Assembly (NCBI GenBank): GCA_000721375.1
Contig: JOGW01000002.1
Location: forward strand, 885,075-949,074
Direction: 5' to 3'
Origin: Streptomyces sp. NRRL B-3428
GTDB lineage: Bacteria; Actinomycetota; Actinomycetes; Streptomycetales; Streptomycetaceae
DNA: 64,000 nt
Shown: positions 41,506 through 49,559 of the stretch, in pieces
Layout of the letters: each line of letters starts with the position of its first letter
Numbering within the stretch: position 1 is the stretch's first letter
Translations under genes and position numbers: made by a program
The notes under the pieces: model-generated
The model's input: only the letters and a program-made list of their open reading frames with translations
Told to the model about the DNA's origin: nothing
Database searches by the model: none

Positions 41506-42096
41506 ATGTCCGACATAGTCCGCGCCACCCGAGCCGACGTACACGCTCTCGCCGAGACCCTCACCAGCGCCTACGAGGACGATCCTGTCTGGAACTGGCT
41601 GTTGCCGCGCGAGCGGGACCGTCGTATTCGAGGGCTGTTGCGGGCGCATCTCGCGCAGCAGGTGGATCTCGGCCGGGTCTGGTCGGACATCGACCGGAGT
41701 GTCGCCGTCGTGTGGTGTCCGCCCGGTGAGTGGCAGCTGCCCGTGAGCTATCTGCTGCGCAACGCCGCGGTGCTCGCCCGCACCGGACGGGCTCAACTGC
41801 CGCGGATGGGCGGGCGGTTGCTGACGTTGGAGCGCAGGCATCCGAAGGCGCCCGAGCACTGGTACCTGGAGTACATCGGGACGCACGCCGATGCGCGGGG
41901 AACGGGACGGGGATCCGTCGTGCTGAGTGCGCTGCTGCGGCAGGCGGACGAGGCGGGACAGCCCACCTACCTGGAGTCGAGCAACGAGCGGAATCTCAGC
42001 TTCTACAAGCGGCACGGGTTCGCCCTGCGCGAGGAGCTGACCTTCCGGTCCGGGCCACCCATGTGGGCCATGTGGCGTGCGGCGGACGGGGCCTAG
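41506..42096 (+). CDS. GNAT-family N-acetyltransferase
   Basis: 196 residues. SDIVRATRADVHALAETLTSAYEDDPVWNWLLP opens the fold and EHWYLEYIGTHADARGTGRGSVVLSALLRQAD carries the acetyl-CoA loop (R-G-T-G-R-G). ESSNERNLSFYKRHGFALREEL ends the domain, as in the fungal/actinobacterial type GNATs that act on small molecules. GGAGAGG precedes the ATG. The stop shares the palindrome CTAG (42093-42096) with that of the convergent pirin gene. Confidence 0.88.
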   Translation: MSDIVRATRADVHALAETLTSAYEDDPVWNWLLPRERDRRIRGLLRAHLAQQVDLGRVWSDIDRSVAVVWCPPGEWQLPVSYLLRNAAVLARTGRAQLPRMGGRLLTLERRHPKAPEHWYLEYIGTHADARGTGRGSVVLSALLRQADEAGQPTYLESSNERNLSFYKRHGFALREELTFRSGPPMWAMWRAADGA

Positions 42097-42755
42097 TCGC
42101 CCGCGAACTCCCACACCAGGACCTCCGCGGACCCGCGCAGAGCCTCCAGTTCCAGCGAGTTCGAGTCCCGCAGACGCACCGAGTCACCGGGGCCCAACTC
42201 CGCACCGCCGAGCCGGACTTCACCCCGTACGACATGCGCATAGACCCGCGCCGCGTCCGGCACCGCCGCCCGCTCGGCCGGGCGCAGGCGGCGCACGTGC
42301 AGCAGCGCGCCCGCCGCCGGGACCGCGTAGGGGGTGGAGTCGGCGATGCCGCGGACGATTTCGTACGAGGGGTCGCCGCCGGCCGCGACGGGCGCCAGCC
42401 ACATCTGGACGAAGACCAGGCAGGACGAGCCGTCGTTGCGCTCGGTGTGCCGCACTCCCCCGCCCGCGCTGAGGCGCTGGAGATCGCCCGGTCTCACGGT
42501 CGTCTCGTGGCCCGCCGAGTCGCGGTGGGTCAGCGTGCCCTCGACGACCCACGTCACCAGCTCGGTGTGGCTGTGGGTGTGCTCGGAGAAGCCCGCGCCC
42601 GGTTCGAGGTGTTCCTCGTTGCAGGCGATGACCGGTCCGAAGCGGAGATTGTCCGGGTCGTAGTGCGGCCCGAAGGAGAACGCGTGCCGCGTCTCGATAC
42701 CGTCGGCCGGCTCCCCGCCCAGGTACCGGTCGCCCGAGCGCCGTACGTCCATCAC
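42093..42755 (-). CDS. Pirin-like bicupin protein
   Basis: 220 residues from GTG at 42755, which lies 7 nt after TACGGT; the ATG at 42752 is the alternative. RRHAFSFGPHYDP-type pirin opening (ETRHAFSFGPHYDPDNLRFG), metal-binding HTHSHTELVTWVVEG with EH upstream, and RLSAGGGVRHTERN. Pirins bind iron and can act as quercetinases or cofactors. The second cupin half lacks metal ligands, as usual. Confidence 0.9.
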   Translation of the reverse strand: MMDVRRSGDRYLGGEPADGIETRHAFSFGPHYDPDNLRFGPVIACNEEHLEPGAGFSEHTHSHTELVTWVVEGTLTHRDSAGHETTVRPGDLQRLSAGGGVRHTERNDGSSCLVFVQMWLAPVAAGGDPSYEIVRGIADSTPYAVPAAGALLHVRRLRPAERAAVPDAARVYAHVVRGEVRLGGAELGPGDSVRLRDSNSLELEALRGSAEVLVWEFAGD

Positions 42756-42847
42756 GGGGCTCACCGTAGCGCCCGGGAGCCCCCTGCCGCCTGCCCGCTG
42801 TGGACCCGCCACTTAGCCGTGGCGCCCCGATAAGGCAGTCTTGTCCC

Positions 42848-44089
42848 GTGCCCGAACCCGCAGCGAACCCAAGCCCCGACTCCGGAGAGCACCCGGCCGA
42901 CGCCGGCGCGACCCCGGACCGGGCCCCGGCCCATCCGCACTCCGCCACGCTCAAGCGCCTGGAGAAGTCCTCCGGCAGCCTGGCCGCGCAGGCCATCGCG
43001 CGCATGGACGAGAAGCTGGCCTGGTACCGGGCGATGCCGCCGGAGAACCGTTCGTGGATCGGTCTCGTGGCGCAGGCCGGTATCGCGGCGTTCACCGAGT
43101 GGTTCCGGCATCCCGACGCGCCCCAGGCGATCTCCACGGACGTCTTCGGTACGGCTCCGCGTGAGCTGACCCGGGCGATCACTCTGCGTCAGACCGTGGA
43201 GATGGTCCGGACGACGATCGAGGTCATGGAGTCCGCGATCGACGAGGTCGCGGCGCCCGGCGACGAGTCGATCCTCAGGGAAGCCCTGCTCGTCTATGCC
43301 CGTGAGATCGCCTTCGCGACCGCCCAGGTCTACGCACAGGCGGCGGAGGCGCGCGGTGCGTGGGACGCGCGGCTCGAGTCGCTCGTCGTCAATGCCGTGC
43401 TGAGCGGTGAGGCCGACGAGGGCGCCGTCAGCCGGGCCGCCGCGCTCGGCTGGAGCTCGCCCGAACATGTCTGCGTGGTCCTCGGCACCGCCCCCGAGGG
43501 CGACAGCGAGCTGACCGTCGAGGCCATCCGACGGGCCGCCCGGCACGCGAAGCTGCAGGTCCTGACCGGTGTCCTCGGTGACCGCCTTGTCGTCATCGCA
43601 GGTGGTAGCGACAATCCGCTGAACGTGGCCAAGTCCCTCATCGGCCCGTACGCCGCCGGGCCCGTAGTCGCCGGACCCGTCGTCCCCGACCTGCTCGCCG
43701 CCACCAGGTCCGCGCAGGCCGCGGCCGCCGGACTCAAGGCGTGCTCGGCCTGGCAGGACGCCCCGCGCCCCGCGCTCGCGGACGATCTCCTGCCGGAGCG
43801 CGCGATCGCGGGAGACCCGGCCGCGCGGGAGCAGTTGGTGGAGGAGATCTACAGACCGCTGGAGGAGGCCGGCTCCGCGCTCCTGGAGACCTTGAGCGTC
43901 TATCTGGAACAGGCGAGCAGCCTCGAAGGCGCCGCCCGGATGCTCTTCGTCCACCCCAACACCGTCCGCTACCGGCTCCGACGTGTGACAGACGTCACCG
44001 GCTGGTCGCCCTCGGATGTGCGGTCCGCGTTCACGCTGCGTATCGCCCTGATCCTGGGGCGTCTGGCCGACGGAGATCCGCAGTCCTAG
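42848..44089 (+). CDS. fasR: FasR-type activator of fatty-acid synthesis
   Basis: 413 residues from GTG. A 35-residue Pro-rich start is followed by a helical domain and a C-terminal PucR-type helix-turn-helix (SSLEGAARMLFVHPNTVRYRLRRVTDVTGW). It lies immediately before fabD-fabH-acpP-fabF, the arrangement described in S. coelicolor, where FasR binds upstream of fabD and activates the operon. The palindrome at 44094-44110 right behind its stop is the natural candidate site here. Confidence 0.92.
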   Translation: MPEPAANPSPDSGEHPADAGATPDRAPAHPHSATLKRLEKSSGSLAAQAIARMDEKLAWYRAMPPENRSWIGLVAQAGIAAFTEWFRHPDAPQAISTDVFGTAPRELTRAITLRQTVEMVRTTIEVMESAIDEVAAPGDESILREALLVYAREIAFATAQVYAQAAEARGAWDARLESLVVNAVLSGEADEGAVSRAAALGWSSPEHVCVVLGTAPEGDSELTVEAIRRAARHAKLQVLTGVLGDRLVVIAGGSDNPLNVAKSLIGPYAAGPVVAGPVVPDLLAATRSAQAAAAGLKACSAWQDAPRPALADDLLPERAIAGDPAAREQLVEEIYRPLEEAGSALLETLSVYLEQASSLEGAARMLFVHPNTVRYRLRRVTDVTGWSPSDVRSAFTLRIALILGRLADGDPQS

Positions 44090-44093
44090 ACTT

Positions 44094-44110
44094 TTGTCGG
44101 GGGTCGACAA
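44094..44110 (+). promoter_or_regulatory. Palindrome in the fabD upstream region, candidate FasR site
   Basis: TTGTCG-ggggt-CGACAA is a perfect 6-bp inverted repeat, 70 bp before fabD and 5 bp past fasR. The location matches where FasR acts in S. coelicolor. Assignment to FasR is inferred. Confidence 0.6.
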
Positions 44111-44178
44111 TTCCCCTGACCGTTCTTCGTCCCTGTCCCCACGGGCGGCGCCCACCGTCCACAAGAGAGAGTGTGAGA

Positions 44179-45096
44179 GTGCTCGTACTCGTCGCTCCCG
44201 GCCAAGGCGCTCAGACGCCCGGCTTCCTGACTCCCTGGCTCGAACTCGATGGCGCCGCTGAAAAGCTCGCCGCGTGGTCCGACGCCATCGGACTCGACCT
44301 CGCCCACTACGGCACCCAGGCCGACGCGGACGCGATCCGCGACACGGCCGTGGCGCAGCCGCTGCTCGTCGCGGCCGGACTGCTGTCCGCCGCCGCCCTG
44401 GGCGACGCGAAGCCGTCGGCCGTCGCAGGTCACAGCGTCGGCGAGTTCACCGCCGCCGCCTTCGCGGGCGTCCTGGACGACACCGCGGCCCTGCAGCTCG
44501 TACGCAAGCGGGGTCTGGCCATGGCCGAGGCCGCCGCGATCACGAAGACCGGTATGGCGGCGCTGCTCGGCGGGGACCCGGAGATCGTGGTCCCGCACCT
44601 GGAGAAGCTCGGTCTGACCCCGGCCAACGTGAACGGCGCGGGCCAGATCGTCGCCGCCGGCACCCTGGAGCAGATCGCCGCCCTGGAGGCCGACAAGCCC
44701 GAGGGCACCCGCCGGGTCATCCCGCTGCAGGTCGCCGGCGCGTTCCACACGCACCACATGGCGCCCGCGGTCGAGACGCTGCGCAAGGCCGCCGAGGAGA
44801 TCACCCCGGCCGACCCCACCGTCGCCTACGTCTCCAACAAGGACGGCCGGGCGGTCGCCTCCGGCGCCGAGGTCATCTCGCGTCTGGTCGGCCAGGTGGC
44901 CAACCCGGTCCGCTGGGACCTGTGCATGGAGACCTTCCAGGAGCTCGGCGCGACGGCGCTCATCGAGGTGTGCCCGGGCGGCACCCTCACCGGCATCGCC
45001 AAGCGCGCGCTGCCGGGCGTCAAGACGCTCGCCCTGAAGACCCCTGACGACCTCGACGCTGCTCGCGAGCTCATCGCAGAGCACGCAGCTGCCTGA
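44179..45096 (+). CDS. fabD: Malonyl-CoA:ACP transacylase
   Basis: 305 residues from GTG at 44179 (GAGAGAG upstream; a GTG 6 nt earlier is possible). LVLVAPGQGAQTPGF opens the domain, the nucleophile Ser86 is in AGHSVGEF, and the His partner lies in AGAFHTHHM near 190. It loads malonyl units onto AcpP for fatty-acid and polyketide chains. First gene of the fab operon; 18 nt before fabH. Confidence 0.96.
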   Translation: MLVLVAPGQGAQTPGFLTPWLELDGAAEKLAAWSDAIGLDLAHYGTQADADAIRDTAVAQPLLVAAGLLSAAALGDAKPSAVAGHSVGEFTAAAFAGVLDDTAALQLVRKRGLAMAEAAAITKTGMAALLGGDPEIVVPHLEKLGLTPANVNGAGQIVAAGTLEQIAALEADKPEGTRRVIPLQVAGAFHTHHMAPAVETLRKAAEEITPADPTVAYVSNKDGRAVASGAEVISRLVGQVANPVRWDLCMETFQELGATALIEVCPGGTLTGIAKRALPGVKTLALKTPDDLDAARELIAEHAAA

Positions 45097-45114
45097 CGAA
45101 GGAGCCCCTGAGCA

Positions 45115-46116
45115 ATGTCGAAGATCAAGCCGAGCAAGGGTTCGCCGTACGCCAAGATCATGGGCGTCGGCGGCTACCGGCCCACGCGGGTCGTGCCCAA
45201 CGAGGTGATCCTCGAGACGATCGACTCCTCCGACGAGTGGATCCGCTCGCGCTCCGGTATCGCGACCCGGCACTGGGCGAACGACCAGGAGACCGTGGCC
45301 GCGATGTCCATCGAGGCCTCCGGCAAGGCGATCGCCGACGCCGGGCTCACCGCCGACAAGATCGGCGCCGTGATCGTCTCGACCGTCTCGCACTTCAAGC
45401 AGACCCCCGCCGTCGCGACCGAGATCGCCGACAAGCTGGGTACGCAGAAGGCCGCCGCGTTCGACATCTCGGCCGGCTGCGCGGGCTTCGGCTACGCGCT
45501 CACGCTCGCCAAGGGCATGATCGTCGAAGGCAGTTCGCAGTACGTGCTGGTCATCGGCGTGGAGCGGCTGAGCGACCTGACCGACCTCGAGGACCGCTCG
45601 ACGGCCTTCCTGTTCGGTGACGGCGCGGGCGCCGTCGTCGTCGGCCCCTCGGACGAGCCGCACATCGGCCCGACCGTCTGGGGCTCGGAGGGCGACAAGT
45701 CCGACACGATCAAGCAGACCGTGCCGTGGACGGACTACCGCGACGGCAAGGTCGAGAAGTTTCCTGCGCTCATGCAGGAGGGCCAGGCGGTCTTCCGCTG
45801 GGCCGTGTTCGAGATGGCGAAGGTCGCCCAGCAGGCGCTGGACGCGGCCGGGATCAGCGCGGACGACCTGGATGTCTTCATCCCGCACCAGGCCAACATG
45901 CGGATCATCGACTCGATGGTGAAGACTTTGAAGCTGCCGGAGCATGTCACGGTCGCCCGTGACGTAGAGACCACCGGCAACACCTCGGCCGCCTCGATCC
46001 CGCTCGCAATGGAGCGGCTTCTGGCGACCGGGGCAGCCAAGAGCGGCGACACCGCGCTCGTCATCGGCTTCGGGGCGGGTCTCGTCTACGCAGCCACCGT
46101 CGTTACCCTCCCCTAG
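45115..46116 (+). CDS. fabH: 3-oxoacyl-ACP synthase III
   Basis: 333 residues. DSSDEWIRSRSGIATRH near 42 and the Cys122-containing FDISAGCAGFGYAL, with His in IPHQANMRI and Asn in GNTSAASIP forming the triad. It condenses a short acyl-CoA with malonyl-ACP to start chains; Streptomyces FabH accepts branched starters. AAGGAG before the ATG. Operon with fabD, acpP and fabF. Confidence 0.97.
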   Translation: MSKIKPSKGSPYAKIMGVGGYRPTRVVPNEVILETIDSSDEWIRSRSGIATRHWANDQETVAAMSIEASGKAIADAGLTADKIGAVIVSTVSHFKQTPAVATEIADKLGTQKAAAFDISAGCAGFGYALTLAKGMIVEGSSQYVLVIGVERLSDLTDLEDRSTAFLFGDGAGAVVVGPSDEPHIGPTVWGSEGDKSDTIKQTVPWTDYRDGKVEKFPALMQEGQAVFRWAVFEMAKVAQQALDAAGISADDLDVFIPHQANMRIIDSMVKTLKLPEHVTVARDVETTGNTSAASIPLAMERLLATGAAKSGDTALVIGFGAGLVYAATVVTLP

Positions 46117-46182
46117 GCACCCCGAGCGGACCATTCCGCTCGGACCCTGCCACCTCACTGATACACAAGAAGGAGCGCCAAC

Positions 46183-46431
46183 ATGGCCGCCACTCAGGAA
46201 GAGATCGTCGCCGGTCTCGCCGAGATCGTGAACGAGATCGCCGGTATCCCGGTCGAGGACGTCCAGCTGGACAAGTCCTTCACCGATGACCTGGACGTCG
46301 ACTCGCTGTCCATGGTCGAGGTCGTCGTCGCCGCCGAAGAGCGCTTCGACGTCAAGATCCCGGACGACGACGTCAAGAACCTGAAGACCGTCGGCGACGC
46401 CGCGGGCTACATCCTGAAGAACCAGGGCTGA
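46183..46431 (+). CDS. acpP: Acyl carrier protein
   Basis: 82 residues, acidic. The phosphopantetheine serine is Ser41 in DDLDVDSLSMVEV. GAAGGAG lies upstream. A strong intercistronic hairpin follows and would allow more acpP than fabF transcript, which suits the large ACP demand. Confidence 0.97.
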   Translation: MAATQEEIVAGLAEIVNEIAGIPVEDVQLDKSFTDDLDVDSLSMVEVVVAAEERFDVKIPDDDVKNLKTVGDAAGYILKNQG

Positions 46432-46448
46432 TCTTCGCCCCTGGCCCC

Positions 46449-46473
46449 TGGGTCGGCCCGCACGGGCCGCCCA
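46449..46473 (+). terminator. Intercistronic hairpin between acpP and fabF
   Basis: TGGG-t-CGGCCC-gcac-GGGCCG-CCCA folds as a 10-bp stem with one bulge. It has no U tract, so it probably acts as a partial terminator or mRNA stabiliser. Confidence 0.55.
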
Positions 46474-46549
46474 GCAGGGCCGGCTGTTGCCGCCGCCTGG
46501 CGGTGGCGCCGCTGATTCACGACCTTCTACACGTGGAGAAAGAATTCCT

Positions 46550-47821
46550 GTGAGCTCGACCAATCGCACCGTGGTCGTCACCGGTATCGGCGCAACCACA
46601 CCGCTGGGTGGCGACGCAGCTTCGACCTGGGAAGGCCTCATCGCGGGCCGCTCGGGCGTCAAGCCCCTGGAGGGCGAGCGCTTCGCCGAACTGCCGGTCC
46701 GTATCGCCGCACCCGCCGCGGTCGACCCGGGCGAGGTCCTGCCCCGCCCGCTGGCCCGCAAGCTGGACCGCTCGGCGCAGTTCGCGCTGATCGCGGCCAA
46801 GGAGGCCTGGGCGGACGCCGGTTACGAAGGCAAGGCGGGCGAGGACGACAAGATCGCCCCCGAGCGTCTGGGCACGGTCATCGCCTCCGGCATCGGTGGC
46901 GTCACCACGCTGCTCGACCAGTACGACGTGCTCAAGGAGAAGGGTGTACGCCGGGTCTCCCCGCACACCGTTCCCATGCTCATGCCCAACGGCCCCTCCG
47001 CGAATGTCGGTCTGGAGGTGGGCGCCCAGGCGGGCGTGCACACCCCGGTCTCGGCCTGTGCGTCGGGCGCCGAGGCGATCGGCTACGCCGTCGAGATGAT
47101 CCGCACCGGCCGCGCCGATGTCGTGGTCGCCGGTGGCACCGAGGCGGCGATCCACCCGCTGCCGATCGCCGCGTTCGCCAACATGATGGCGATGTCCAAG
47201 AACAACGACGAGCCCACGAAGGCTTCTCGCCCCTACGACAAGGGCCGTGACGGCTTTGTCCTCGGCGAGGGCGCGGGTGTCGTCATCCTCGAGTCCGAGG
47301 AGCACGCGAAGGCCCGTGGCGCGCGGATCTACTGCGAGGTGATCGGCCAGGGTCTGTCGGCCGACTCGCACCACATCGCGCAGCCCGAGCCGACGGGGCG
47401 CGGCGTTGCCGCCGCCGTGCAGAACCTGCTCGACAGCACGGATCTGAAGCCGTCCGAGGTGGTGCACCTCAACGCGCACGCGACCTCGACGCCGCAGGGT
47501 GACATCGCGGAGATCAAGGCGCTGCGCAAGGTGCTCGGTGCGGATCTCGACCACGTCGCGATCTCGGGCACCAAGTCGATGACGGGTCATCTGCTCGGTG
47601 GCGCCGGTGGTATCGAGACCGTGGCGACCGTGCTCGCTCTGCACCACCGGCTCGCGCCGCCCACGATCAACGTCGACGAGCTCGACGAGACGGTCGTGGA
47701 GGACGGTGCGGACATTGTGCGCGGTCAGGCTCGTGCGCTGCCCGAGGGGACGATCGCCGCGATCAACAACTCGTTCGGGTTCGGTGGGCACAATGTCGTG
47801 CTTGCGTTCCGAAGTGTCTGA
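46550..47821 (+). CDS. fabF: 3-oxoacyl-ACP synthase II
   Basis: 423 residues from GTG (GGAGAAAG upstream). NRTVVVTGIGATTPLGG opens the domain; catalytic Cys170 is in VSACASGAEA, the His residues are in LNAHATSTPQGD and GTKSMTGHLLGGAG, and NNSFGFGGHN ends it. It performs chain elongation with malonyl-ACP. A strong terminator follows. Confidence 0.97.
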   Translation: MSSTNRTVVVTGIGATTPLGGDAASTWEGLIAGRSGVKPLEGERFAELPVRIAAPAAVDPGEVLPRPLARKLDRSAQFALIAAKEAWADAGYEGKAGEDDKIAPERLGTVIASGIGGVTTLLDQYDVLKEKGVRRVSPHTVPMLMPNGPSANVGLEVGAQAGVHTPVSACASGAEAIGYAVEMIRTGRADVVVAGGTEAAIHPLPIAAFANMMAMSKNNDEPTKASRPYDKGRDGFVLGEGAGVVILESEEHAKARGARIYCEVIGQGLSADSHHIAQPEPTGRGVAAAVQNLLDSTDLKPSEVVHLNAHATSTPQGDIAEIKALRKVLGADLDHVAISGTKSMTGHLLGGAGGIETVATVLALHHRLAPPTINVDELDETVVEDGADIVRGQARALPEGTIAAINNSFGFGGHNVVLAFRSV

Positions 47822-47840
47822 CGCCGCCGCATAGTTCGTA

Positions 47841-47881
47841 CGAAGAGGCCCGCCCCGGTTCGTCCGGGGCGGGCCTCTTCG
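47841..47881. terminator. Terminator of the fatty-acid operon
   Basis: CGAAGAGGCCCGCCCCGG, loop TTCGT, CCGGGGCGGGCCTCTTCG: perfect 18-bp stem between convergent genes. Confidence 0.95.
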
Positions 47882-47924
47882 TGTGTACGGGGTCCTGGGC
47901 TTCGCGGCCGCCGGGCGCCGGGCC

Positions 47925-48563
47925 TCAGGAGCGGGTGGCCGGGACCGTCAGCTCCAGGAGTTGGACGGCCGCGCGTGCCAGCCGCTCACGGGCCTTGGCC
48001 TCGCCGGCGAGGTGGTGCAGCAGCTGCTGCTGGAAGAGACCGTCGAACATCGCGTAGGTCGTGGCCTCATCGGGCACCGCCTCGGCGCCCGCCAACTCCG
48101 CGTACCGCGTGACGATCCGCCAGATCATGGCCTGCAGGGTGGCGTCGATCTCCAGCACATCGGCCCGGAAGGACTCCTCGAACAGCGCCTGCGAGCGCAG
48201 GTCGTACCAGAGGCGGTGCAGTGTCGCGTCCTCGGCCATGGTCTCGGCGAGACCGGCCCCGAAGTCCTCGGCCAGCCGCCCGGCCGTCTCGCTGTCGGTG
48301 ACGATCCGGTCGTAGCGCCGTACGCATTCGGTCTTGTACTGCTGCACGCAGTACGTGATCAGGTCGGCCTTGTCGCGGAAGTAGTAGTGCAGCACGCCGT
48401 GCGAGAACGAGGAGTTCTGGGCGATCTCCCGGAGGCTGGTGCGGGCGTATCCCAGCTCGGAGAGCGTCTGCAGCGCGGCGCCCGCGAGCTCGCGGCGGCG
48501 CTCCTCGAACTTGTCCACCTGGCGTCGCGCGATGCGGGCAACTCGCAGGTCAGCAGCGGTCAT
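47925..48563 (-). CDS. TetR-family regulator of the SDR/acyl-CoA synthetase operon
   Basis: 212 residues from the ATG at 48563 (GGAGGGAG 11 nt upstream; a GTG at 48608 is an alternative). Helix-turn-helix: RRRELAGAALQTLSELGYARTSLREIAQNSSFSHGVLHYYFRDKADL by position, with the HYYF hallmark near 56. The ligand-binding half is helical. Divergent from the SDR operon; three similar motifs lie between. Confidence 0.9.
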   Translation of the reverse strand: MTAADLRVARIARRQVDKFEERRRELAGAALQTLSELGYARTSLREIAQNSSFSHGVLHYYFRDKADLITYCVQQYKTECVRRYDRIVTDSETAGRLAEDFGAGLAETMAEDATLHRLWYDLRSQALFEESFRADVLEIDATLQAMIWRIVTRYAELAGAEAVPDEATTYAMFDGLFQQQLLHHLAGEAKARERLARAAVQLLELTVPATRS

Positions 48564-48639
48564 TGGGCGTGGCTCTCCCTCCTGGGCGATGGGCGTGCGG
48601 GGGCGCACCGCGGTCGCAGAGTATCCGAACCAAGTTTCT

Positions 48640-48698
48640 TTGACGACTGTCCAATGTTTTTTGGACGAGCGTCAAAGGATTCCTTGACGACCGTCCAG
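48640..48698. promoter_or_regulatory. Three copies of a 15-bp TetR-type box
   Basis: TTGACGACTGTCCAA (48640-48654), TTGGACGAGCGTCAA (48661-48675, inverse) and TTGACGACCGTCCAG (48684-48698). Each is an imperfect palindrome of the form TTGNACG/CGTYCAA, spaced about 21-23 bp, so all face one side of the helix. They sit in the divergent gap, where the neighbouring TetR would repress the operon. Confidence 0.7.
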
Positions 48699-48754
48699 AC
48701 CAGTCCTACGTTGTGCCACGGATCACAGCCGAACGACCAGGGAGAGGACCCGAC

Positions 48755-49558
48755 ATGGGGACAGGCGATCTGACGGGCAAGCGCGTGCTCGTCACCGGTG
48801 CGGCACAGGGCTTAGGCGCCGGGATGGCACAGGCGATGGCCGCGGCCGGTGCCGCCGTGATGCTCAGCGATCTGCGCAAGGACGCCGTGGAGCAGACCGC
48901 CGCAGAGCTCGCGGCCACCGGCGCCGAGGCCCGGCATGTGGCGCTCGACGTGACCAGCGACGCGGACTGGGCGGCCGCCGTCGCACACACCGTCGCCGAA
49001 CTGGGCGGCCTGGACGTCCTCGTCAACAACGCCGGCGTAGAGGTGACCCAACTCCTCGTCGACACCGACCCGGACGAGATCCGCGGCATGCTCGACGTGA
49101 ACATCGTCGGCACCATGCTCGGCATCAAGCACGCGCTGCGCGCCATGCGTCCCGGCGGTACGGCCGGGTCCGGTGGCGCGATCATCAATGTCGCCTCCGT
49201 CGCGGCCACCATCGCCTTCCCTGGTATCGCGGGCTACTCGGCCACGAAGTCCGCGGTCGACCGGCTCACCCGGATCGCCGCCGCCGAGTCCGGGAAGCTC
49301 GGCTACGGCGTGCGCGTCAACTGCGTCCTGCCCGGTCTCGTCGCTACCGAGATGGGCACGAAACTGGCCGTCGAGACCGCGGCGTTGGGACTGTTCTCCG
49401 GTCCCGAGGCCGCCGTCGGCGAGGTCGTCGCCCTCACCCCGTCGGGCCGGCTCGGCGAGGTCGCCGACATGGCCGACGCGGTGGTCTTCCTGGCGTCCGA
49501 CGCCTCCAGGTTCGTCAACGGCGTCGGCCTGTCGGTCGACGGCGGGATGGGGATGTGA
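48755..49558 (+). CDS. Short-chain dehydrogenase/reductase
   Basis: 267 residues. NAD(P) motif VLVTGAAQGLGAGMA at 11-25, NNAGVE near 96, catalytic Ser in INVASVAA, YSATK near 162-166, and a closing SVDGGMGM. It would oxidise or reduce a secondary alcohol. First gene of a three-gene operon; ends 1 nt before the next start. Confidence 0.93.
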   Translation: MGTGDLTGKRVLVTGAAQGLGAGMAQAMAAAGAAVMLSDLRKDAVEQTAAELAATGAEARHVALDVTSDADWAAAVAHTVAELGGLDVLVNNAGVEVTQLLVDTDPDEIRGMLDVNIVGTMLGIKHALRAMRPGGTAGSGGAIINVASVAATIAFPGIAGYSATKSAVDRLTRIAAAESGKLGYGVRVNCVLPGLVATEMGTKLAVETAALGLFSGPEAAVGEVVALTPSGRLGEVADMADAVVFLASDASRFVNGVGLSVDGGMGM

Positions 49559-49559
49559 C

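Noticed and set aside
44086..46800. Antisense frame over the fab operon
   Set aside because: Sense genes are unambiguous.
42848..47821. Polyketide synthase locus
   Set aside because: Stand-alone FabD, FabH, AcpP and FabF with FasR are primary fatty-acid synthesis.
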